Below are positions 1 through 5,263 of a DNA stretch of 5,263 nt, one piece after another. The stretch is from Treponema sp. (GTDB lineage Bacteria; Spirochaetota; Spirochaetia; Treponematales; Rectinemataceae): NCBI GenBank assembly GCA_012516755.1, contig JAAYWE010000103.1:1-5263 (forward strand). Direction: 5' to 3'. The notes under the pieces were generated by a model, which was not told the origin of the DNA, did no database searches, and was given only the letters and a program-made list of their open reading frames with translations. The position numbers were made by a program, and so were the translations under genes. Numbering within the stretch: position 1 is the first letter of the stretch; each line of letters opens with the position of its first letter.

Positions 1-913
1 CGTCGCCGCCGCGCAGGCTTGCGGAAAAGAAGGGCGGCCTCTTCTTTTGCATGCAGAGGATCCTTATGTAATCTCGGAAGCTACCAAAGAAAGGCAAGCG
101 TTACGCGGTACACAAAAACCCCAATGGATAGACTACTATGCTTCTCGTCCCATGGATTCCGAAATAGCCGCTGTGATGAATGCCCTAAAATTAGCGGGAC
201 AATATGCGAAATATGTTCATATTGTACATGTCGGCACTGCTAAAGCAGCAATTGCGGCTGTGGGGCGCGGTGCCACATGTGAAACCTGTGCTCATTACCT
301 GGCATTCGATGAGACGGACTTTGCTCGCTTTGGAGCTGCTCTCAAGACGGCTCCACCGGTGAAAAGCCCGGAACAAAAAGCAATTCTATGGCACCTTCTC
401 GCCAATGGAAAAATCAACTTTGTCACATCTGATCATGCAGGAGCGCCAGATTACGAAAAATTCACAGATGACCCGCTTATGGCGTATGGCGGGATTCCTG
501 GCACCGGCACATTATTTCCATATATTCTATCTGAGGGCTTGTTTGCTAAGAGACTCTCACTCGATCGCTTCCTGGAAGTAACAAGCGGAGGCGCAGCAAG
601 AAGGTATGGACTATGGCAAGGGAAAGGATCGCTTGCTCCCGGCAAAGACGCCGATATTGTACTTGTCGATCCATATCATACAAGGCGGATCGATCCTTCG
701 GCAATGATGAGTAAGAATGCAATAACTCCTTTTGCCGGGATGGTGCTCTCCGGACGAATCGAAGGCACATGGGTTCGAGGTTCTTGCGTATATGCTTCGG
801 TTAGACTTGCGGCAGCACTAAAGGCCCCTAAAGATTTTGTATTTTCTAATGAAGAAGGCATGATTCTTGCCAAACCTGGTTATGGCACATTTCTTACTTG
901 GGGGTATCGATGA
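1..913 (+). CDS. Cyclic amidohydrolase (allantoinase/dihydroorotase/hydantoinase family), 3' part, HyuA/AllB-like
   Basis: This is the C-terminal 303 residues of a metal-dependent hydrolase that opens cyclic amide or ureide rings. The 5' end is outside the window: the frame is open from base 2, and the in-frame TTG at 47 lies inside conserved sequence (LLLHAED), so it is not the start. Visible active-site elements are HAED (His17 of the fragment), IVHVGT (His76), ETCAHYL (94-100), the K-x-APP segment near 115-119, and SDHA with the likely catalytic Asp144. The family ending KGSLAPGKDADIVLVDP begins at 208, followed by a TPF-x-G strand and the usual C-terminal KPGYGTFL. The upstream part (first HxH, carboxylated Lys) is missing, so two metal ligands cannot be checked. 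HAED, the SRP-x2-SE-like helix and ETC-x-HYL resemble allantoinase and dihydroorotase more than E. coli HyuA, which is dihydropyrimidinase-like. The gene overlaps ygfK by four bases, so a role in the same purine or ureide pathway is inferred. The true substrate is unknown. Confidence -1.
   Translation, partial: VAAAQACGKEGRPLLLHAEDPYVISEATKERQALRGTQKPQWIDYYASRPMDSEIAAVMNALKLAGQYAKYVHIVHVGTAKAAIAAVGRGATCETCAHYLAFDETDFARFGAALKTAPPVKSPEQKAILWHLLANGKINFVTSDHAGAPDYEKFTDDPLMAYGGIPGTGTLFPYILSEGLFAKRLSLDRFLEVTSGGAARRYGLWQGKGSLAPGKDADIVLVDPYHTRRIDPSAMMSKNAITPFAGMVLSGRIEGTWVRGSCVYASVRLAAALKAPKDFVFSNEEGMILAKPGYGTFLTWGYR
900..904 (+). promoter_or_regulatory. Ribosome binding site of ygfK (G tract)
   Basis: Five G residues lie five bases before the ATG at 910. 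The tract can pair with the CCUCC of the 16S rRNA tail if one G-U wobble is accepted. It favours ATG 910 over the in-frame TTG at 898, which has no comparable signal. It is weaker than the perfect GGAGG of ssnA, so initiation here may rely partly on ribosomes finishing the upstream gene. Confidence -1.
910..913 (+). other. ATGA stop/start overlap, amidohydrolase gene to ygfK
   Basis: The TGA stop of the amidohydrolase gene (911-913) shares bases with the ATG of ygfK (910-912). This arrangement is typical of termination-reinitiation coupling and indicates that both proteins are made from one mRNA. Confidence 0.85.
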
Positions 914-3900
914 GCAAGATAATGAAAACTACAGCGTTGCCCGCCCTATTTGAGCGCATTGCGGGTGAATATACAACAAAACGCAGCATATTCGAAATTC
1001 CTGAATCGACCTGGCTGGATCTGTTCGAGCAGGAAGCAGAGAGTGCAGGCATGCCAATAATGGCCTCCACTATAAGCATTCCGCTAGGACCAGCAGCTGG
1101 GCCTCATACACAGATTGCTCCCAACCTCATCGCTGCATATCTTTCGGGAGCGAGAGTGTTCGAACTAAAAACAGTGCAGGAGAACGATCATCTCGACATC
1201 GACAAACCCTGTATCGATGCGCTCGACGAGGGATACAATGTCGAATGGTCCACTGAGCTCTCTCTGGAAGAAGCACGTATTGAATATATAAATGCCTGGC
1301 TGGTTATCAATCTTTTTGCAAGAATATGGTCGCATAAACCAAGCGATTTTTTATTCAATATGTCTGTGGGTTATACCCTGGAAGGCCTCAAGAGCGCAAA
1401 AATGGAGGCTTTTATCGAGGGTATGCGCAGGCCTGAAACGGGCTCTTATTGGGAACGCGCGCTAGAAGAGCTCAAATCTTTCGTCGAATCTCCACTCTTT
1501 ATGCAGGCTTTTGGATCTCAGGCGCTCGAGAAAGCCCGTTCTATAGCAGAGCATATGCCAGTACGGCCTGTACATTCTGTGACACTCTCGACCATGCATG
1601 GCTGCCCTCCTGAGGAAATTGAGCGCATAGGGCGCTATCTCATTGAGGAAAAGGGCTTCGACACCTATATAAAGCTGAACCCAACCCTTCTAGGCTATGA
1701 AGATACGCGAACAATTCTTGATAGGCTTGGATGGAAGGATATTGTCCTAAAGAGCGAGAGTTTTGAGCATGATCTGCAATTCGATATGGCGATATCACTC
1801 ATACATACGCTTAGCGAAGTTGCGTTCAATAAAGGAAGGAGATTTGGCATCAAGCTCTCCAATACTCTTGCCAATATCAATAATGGAGATTATCTGCCTG
1901 GTTTTGAGCGATATCTCTCAGGCCGGGCTCTTTTCCCGATCACCATCAACCTTGCGGCAAAACTCGCTCATGCTTTGCCTGATTTTGGAGCGCGATTTTC
2001 TTATTGCGGTGGTGTCTCAGCCTTCAATGCGGCTGATCTAATCAGAGCAGGAATGGGCCCACTGACAATTGCAACCGATTTGTTGAAGCCGGGCGGTTAT
2101 CAGCGCTTGGGGCACATGGTGAAAGACGTTCTTTCAAGCCTACCTTCTGCGCCTGAAAAACCGGATTTGACAGCTCTAGATACACTCGCCGAAGGAGTCT
2201 TTTCAAAACCTTACTACCGAAAGGATTGGAAAGAAGGCACAGCTTCCATTGAAGGTCCTCTGCCGCTTTTTGATTGTTTTGCGGCGCCTTGCATCGAAGC
2301 ATGCCCTGTTGGACAAAAGGTACCTGCTTATGTCGCCGCTACAGGAGCCGGCAATGCAAACAGAGGTCTTTCTATTGTGACATCGGATAATCCATTCCCC
2401 ACAATTACTGGAATTCTGTGCGATCATATTTGCCAAGAGCATTGCTCCCGCGTTGATTATGAGGGCGCGGTGCGAATCCGCGATATGAAATTGTCAACGG
2501 TCCGAGCGGCAGTCCCAGAATCCGAAAATGAAGTGCGACCTGCGTGGCCAAGAAAAACTATTGGAAATACGGCGATAATCGGGGCGGGGCCTGCGGGTCT
2601 CACTTGTGCCTGGTATCTAGCCCAACATGGGCAGAAAGCCGTAATCTTTGAAAAGCTGCCTATTGCCGGCGGTGTACCTTCCACAGTCATCCCTTCTTTC
2701 AGAATTTCTCGAGAAGATATTGCATCCGATATCGATAAACTGGAAAAACTTAGTGTAGAGTTTCGATTCGGCACTGAGATTTCTACAATAGAGGCTTGCG
2801 AAGCGCTCAAAAGAGATGAATTCGATTCCATCGTCATTGCTCATGGAGCATACCATGCTCGCAATTTGGTGCTGGATGGAGATGGCGTAAAAGTCATGCA
2901 TGCACTCGATTTTCTCCGCTCCTATATGGAAAAGGGGCTTGAACATTTTAGTGGAGTGAAAACTGTGCTCGTTGTGGGAGGAGGCAACACTGCATGCGAC
3001 TCAGTTCGGTTGGCATCAAGAATCCCTGGTATAGAACATGTCTACTGGTCTTATCGACGCAGCAGAAAGGAGATGCCTGCAGATAAAGAAGAGCTTGCAA
3101 ATGCAATCGCCGAAGCGACTGCACTCACAGTTGGTTGCGATGATTGGGCTTCATTTTCTTCTCAGGATCTCTCATTTCTCCGAAATTCATCTTTTGAAGA
3201 AAACAATCAAGAATCCATTCTTCTCGAATTGACGCTCCCTGAAGCACTGGAACCAGGTATGGTAAGGTTGCGCCGCATGAAACCAGGAGAGAAAGATGAG
3301 TCTGGACGCCCTAGTCCGGTTCCAACTGATGAAACATTTTTGCTTCCTTGCGACCTCATTATTACCGCGGTGGGAGAAGCTCCTGATCCCACACTCTTTT
3401 CAAATCTTGGAGTCGAAGTATCGAAAAATGGTCTTCCAATAGTAGACGAAGAGACAATGGAATCTTCGATTCCCGGAATCTATATTTGCGGCGATGCTCG
3501 TAGGGGGCCTTCTTCGATCATTGCCTCGGAAGCGGATGGTAGAGCGGCAGCCTATGCCATTCTCAAGAAGAGAGAAATAGAAGTAGCCAAGAATGACTAT
3601 AGAGCTCCTTTATGGGACAGTGGTTCTCGTTCAAATCGTGGTAAGATGATAGAGCCTCTATCTCCCGATGACCCTTCATTTGCAGAGATAGAAGCGGAAC
3701 GTTGCCTAGCTTGCGATTCAGCTTGCCTGAGATGTGTCGAAGTCTGTCCCAACCGGGCAAACATAATCATCGAAACCGGACGATTATTCGATCAACCCGC
3801 ACAGATCCTGCATATCGACCGCCTCTGCAATGAATGTGGTAACTGCGCACGCTTTTGTCTATGGAAAGGTGAGCCATATAAGCATAAGCCGACTCTTTTC

Positions 3901-4125
3901 GATACCTTAGATGATCTCCGTGTTTCAAACAATGCAGGTTTTGCCTTTTTTGGAAACGTGAAAAGACCGTCGCTAGTTTTCCGGGCAAAAGTCGGAGACG
4001 CTATTGCCGAACTACCATTTTCCGCCTGGAATGGCGTTATTTCTCTATCGGTACATCGCGCAATCCTTGCCTTAGCCCGTGTTATTTGGTCGGAGCATCG
4101 ATATCTCGTGGAGGTACATGAATGA
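910..4125 (+). CDS. ygfK: YgfK-type iron-sulfur flavoprotein oxidoreductase (annotated in databases as putative selenate reductase subunit)
   Basis: Complete protein of 1071 residues. I chose ATG 910 because MSKIMK aligns with the E. coli YgfK start as I remember it (MGDIMR), because of the G tract at 900-904, and because of the ATGA overlap; TTG 898 would add four residues.
Domain 1 (about 1-430) is a DHOD-like, probably FMN-binding barrel: GPAAGPHTQ 60-68, ELKTVQ 85-90, NMSVGY 150-155, STMHGCPP 227-234, KLNPTLLGY 255-263, GGVS 367-370, ATDLLKPGGY 388-397.
Domain 2 (about 440-885) is GltD-like: Fe-S cysteines 456, 461, 465, 504, 508 and 512; FAD motif GAGPAG 558-563 with Glu581; NAD(P)H motif GGGNTA 690-695 and YRRSRKEMPA 715-724; second FAD motif with GD 861-862.
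Domain 3 has cysteines 932, 935, 939, 942, 946 and 973, 976, 979, 983 for two [4Fe-4S] clusters.
No signal peptide or membrane segment is seen, so it is cytoplasmic. The family is tied to anaerobic purine/urate breakdown and, in older work, to selenate reduction; the reaction here is inferred, probably redox chemistry on a purine-derived ring. Relative to E. coli there seems to be an insertion near 738-785. Family assignment is very secure, the substrate is not. Confidence -1.
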   Translation: MSKIMKTTALPALFERIAGEYTTKRSIFEIPESTWLDLFEQEAESAGMPIMASTISIPLGPAAGPHTQIAPNLIAAYLSGARVFELKTVQENDHLDIDKPCIDALDEGYNVEWSTELSLEEARIEYINAWLVINLFARIWSHKPSDFLFNMSVGYTLEGLKSAKMEAFIEGMRRPETGSYWERALEELKSFVESPLFMQAFGSQALEKARSIAEHMPVRPVHSVTLSTMHGCPPEEIERIGRYLIEEKGFDTYIKLNPTLLGYEDTRTILDRLGWKDIVLKSESFEHDLQFDMAISLIHTLSEVAFNKGRRFGIKLSNTLANINNGDYLPGFERYLSGRALFPITINLAAKLAHALPDFGARFSYCGGVSAFNAADLIRAGMGPLTIATDLLKPGGYQRLGHMVKDVLSSLPSAPEKPDLTALDTLAEGVFSKPYYRKDWKEGTASIEGPLPLFDCFAAPCIEACPVGQKVPAYVAATGAGNANRGLSIVTSDNPFPTITGILCDHICQEHCSRVDYEGAVRIRDMKLSTVRAAVPESENEVRPAWPRKTIGNTAIIGAGPAGLTCAWYLAQHGQKAVIFEKLPIAGGVPSTVIPSFRISREDIASDIDKLEKLSVEFRFGTEISTIEACEALKRDEFDSIVIAHGAYHARNLVLDGDGVKVMHALDFLRSYMEKGLEHFSGVKTVLVVGGGNTACDSVRLASRIPGIEHVYWSYRRSRKEMPADKEELANAIAEATALTVGCDDWASFSSQDLSFLRNSSFEENNQESILLELTLPEALEPGMVRLRRMKPGEKDESGRPSPVPTDETFLLPCDLIITAVGEAPDPTLFSNLGVEVSKNGLPIVDEETMESSIPGIYICGDARRGPSSIIASEADGRAAAYAILKKREIEVAKNDYRAPLWDSGSRSNRGKMIEPLSPDDPSFAEIEAERCLACDSACLRCVEVCPNRANIIIETGRLFDQPAQILHIDRLCNECGNCARFCLWKGEPYKHKPTLFDTLDDLRVSNNAGFAFFGNVKRPSLVFRAKVGDAIAELPFSAWNGVISLSVHRAILALARVIWSEHRYLVEVHE
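4110..4114 (+). promoter_or_regulatory. Ribosome binding site of ssnA (GGAGG)
   Basis: A perfect GGAGG lies seven bases before the ATG at 4122, inside the last codons of ygfK. Its strength and ideal spacing fix the ssnA start and suggest that ssnA can initiate well on its own as well as by coupling to ygfK. Confidence -1.
4122..4125 (+). other. ATGA stop/start overlap, ygfK to ssnA
   Basis: The ATG of ssnA (4122-4124) overlaps the TGA stop of ygfK (4123-4125). It is the second identical junction in the window and supports a single polycistronic unit, here combined with a strong Shine-Dalgarno sequence. Confidence 0.9.
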
Positions 4126-5263
4126 TCTTATTTCGCAATGTAAGAATCATGGAACTGGATCCGCCTTCGGTTTCCGAGCCGATGGACGTTGCGGTATTTG
4201 AGCCAGAAGAGAATGCACATGGGGGGACTATTGCAGAGATTGGGGGCTCTCTGCAAACAAAGTACCCCAAAGCTAAAATAGCGGGAGAAGGGGGATTTCT
4301 TTCCCCAGGACTCGTATGCGGACATACTCATCTATACTCCGCGCTTTCGCGTGGAATGCTCGTAGATATTGCGCCATCCAAGGATTTTGCACAGCTTCTC
4401 AAAAATCTGTGGTGGCGACTCGATCGGGCAATCGACCCGGAAATCTTGCGCGCCAGCGCGCTTGCAGGTTGTTCCGACGCGCTCAAAGCAGGTGTTACAA
4501 GCCTTGTGGATCATCATGCCGGACCTGAATGCATTGCTGATAGTCTTTCAATTATACGAAAAGCCTATGAAGATACGGGTTTGCGCGGGATATTGTGCTA
4601 CGAAACAACTGACCGTAATGGAACAGACGAGGCGAGGGCTGGAATCGCGGAAAATATCAGATTCGCCAAGGAGGTGGATGACATCCGCGCATCTGGGCAA
4701 AAGCCTCTTGTCGATGCCGCCATCGGCGCCCATGCGAGCTTTACACTAAGCAACGAGACTTTAGAAGCGCTTGCTGAAGCGGTACAGGAGACTGGCCGAG
4801 GTATTCATATCCATTTAGCAGAAGACAAGTTCGATGCTGTTGATGCCAGATATCGCTTTGGTAAGGATCCTGTCGAGCGCCTTGAGGCTGTAGGAGCCCT
4901 CAACTCTCGCGGCATTGTCGGCCATGGCGTATGGCTCACGCCTTCCGAAATCGAGATAATGAATGTCAGAGATGTATTTCTTGCCCACAATGCTCGTTCC
5001 AACATGAACAATGCAGTCGGCTATAACGCTCTGCTACCTACATTCAAGAATGTCGTGCTTGGAACCGACGGCATGGGCGCGGATATGCTCGAGGAATTCA
5101 AATTCGCGGTTTTCCGGCATCGCGAAAGCCAAGGCCCATGGTGGCCTGGTGACTTTCTAAAGGCATTGCATAGAGGAAATCTTCTCATAGAGCGATATTT
5201 CTCGCAGGACTTCGATCCGACTTCTCCTGGATTTGGTACTATAAAGCAAGGCGCTCCAGCTGA
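4122..5263 (+). CDS. ssnA: SsnA-type amidohydrolase (chlorohydrolase/deaminase-like), 5' part
   Basis: The first 380 residues are visible and the gene runs off the right edge in the middle of a codon. E. coli SsnA is about 442 residues as I remember it, so roughly 60 C-terminal residues are missing. The fold is the TIM-barrel amidohydrolase of the TrzN/AtzA and adenosine/guanine-deaminase-like branch. The mononuclear metal site looks intact: GHTH (His68, His70), HIHLAED (His231 ligand, Glu234 proton shuttle), GHGVWL (His268) and GTDGMGADM (Asp316 ligand). SsnA-specific blocks are also present: KNLWWRLDRA, DHHA (130-133), GAHASFT (His204) and HNARSNMNN (from 289). These match E. coli SsnA closely, so the family call is secure. 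The start is fixed by GGAGG at 4110-4114 and by the ATGA overlap with ygfK. The enzyme should be cytoplasmic. The family's genes usually accompany ygfK in purine/urate clusters; hydrolysis or deamination of a ring-opened or reduced purine intermediate is an inference. The N-terminal beta region carries a short EPEENAHGG segment (27-35), making it about six residues longer there than E. coli. Confidence 0.95.
   Translation, partial: MILFRNVRIMELDPPSVSEPMDVAVFEPEENAHGGTIAEIGGSLQTKYPKAKIAGEGGFLSPGLVCGHTHLYSALSRGMLVDIAPSKDFAQLLKNLWWRLDRAIDPEILRASALAGCSDALKAGVTSLVDHHAGPECIADSLSIIRKAYEDTGLRGILCYETTDRNGTDEARAGIAENIRFAKEVDDIRASGQKPLVDAAIGAHASFTLSNETLEALAEAVQETGRGIHIHLAEDKFDAVDARYRFGKDPVERLEAVGALNSRGIVGHGVWLTPSEIEIMNVRDVFLAHNARSNMNNAVGYNALLPTFKNVVLGTDGMGADMLEEFKFAVFRHRESQGPWWPGDFLKALHRGNLLIERYFSQDFDPTSPGFGTIKQGAPA

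Noticed and set aside
47..49. TTG as the start codon of the first gene, giving a 288-residue protein
   Set aside because: The frame is open upstream to base 2 and the codon lies inside the conserved LLLHAED segment. The protein is truncated by the window edge, not started here.
911..922. In-frame TGA of the first gene as a possible selenocysteine codon, considered because such clusters often accompany selenium genes
   Set aside because: Reading on past TGA meets TAA after two codons (GCA AGA TAA), and the protein already has a normal C-terminus.
2457..2837. Minus-strand open frame of 126 codons inside ygfK
   Set aside because: It is entirely antisense to the conserved Fe-S/FAD region, has no recognisable domain or ribosome binding site, and is best explained as a shadow of the real frame.
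910..4125. Dedicated selenate reductase as the assigned function of ygfK
   Set aside because: No molybdopterin-binding domain is present in this protein or elsewhere in the window. The label comes from phenotype work in E. coli and does not define the reaction, so it is kept only as a database name.
4123..4143. In-frame TGA of ygfK as a selenocysteine codon
   Set aside because: Reading on gives only five sense codons before TAA, and the YgfK C-terminus is of normal family length.
4369..4749. Plus-strand open frame of 126 codons in another frame of ssnA
   Set aside because: The overlapping ssnA frame carries all the family motifs. This frame encodes no recognisable protein and is a shadow.
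1..5263. Search for promoters, terminators, CRISPR repeats, tRNA genes, insertion sequences and operators
   Set aside because: All bases are in conserved coding sequence, and I saw no inverted repeat followed by a T run, no direct repeat array and no transposase-like sequence.

Overview
The window is a wall-to-wall coding stretch on the + strand: three co-directional genes, the first cut by the left edge and the last by the right edge. It shows the 3' part of a cyclic amidohydrolase gene (1-913), a complete ygfK-type iron-sulfur flavoprotein gene (910-4125), and the 5' part of an ssnA-type amidohydrolase gene (4122-5263). Both junctions are 4-base ATGA overlaps, in which the stop codon of one gene overlaps the start codon of the next. 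The three genes therefore look like the interior of a single translationally coupled operon. There is no intergenic space. I see no internal promoter, terminator, RNA gene, repeat or mobile element.

The gene set belongs to the accessory cluster known from Escherichia coli (xdh-ygeWXY-hyuA-ygfK-ssnA-xdhD) and from many gut and fermentative anaerobes. Genetic work has linked that cluster to anaerobic purine and uric acid breakdown. Older annotation calls YgfK a 'selenate reductase subunit'. The large Fe-S/flavin enzyme next to two metal-dependent hydrolases suggests this logic: YgfK moves electrons to or from a heterocycle through NAD(P)H, FAD, Fe-S and probably FMN, and the two amidohydrolases open or hydrolyse the resulting ring. 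This parallels the reductive pyrimidine pathway, where dihydropyrimidine dehydrogenase is followed by dihydropyrimidinase. The module content of YgfK (DHOD-like barrel, GltD-like flavin domain, 2x[4Fe-4S] domain) is that of dihydropyrimidine dehydrogenase in a different order.

The organism is probably an anaerobic or facultative bacterium of intermediate GC content. It uses standard Shine-Dalgarno signals (a perfect GGAGG before ssnA). The proteins are clearly diverged from the E. coli versions as I remember them, so it is probably not an enterobacterium. Fermentative Firmicutes or spirochaetes would fit, but the sequence does not decide the taxon.

The points most worth a second look are: the candidate catalytic cysteine (Cys232) in the YgfK barrel; the allantoinase/dihydroorotase-like rather than classical dihydropyrimidinase-like character of the upstream hydrolase; an apparent insertion of about 30 residues in the NAD(P)H domain of YgfK; and the tight packing of the three genes.
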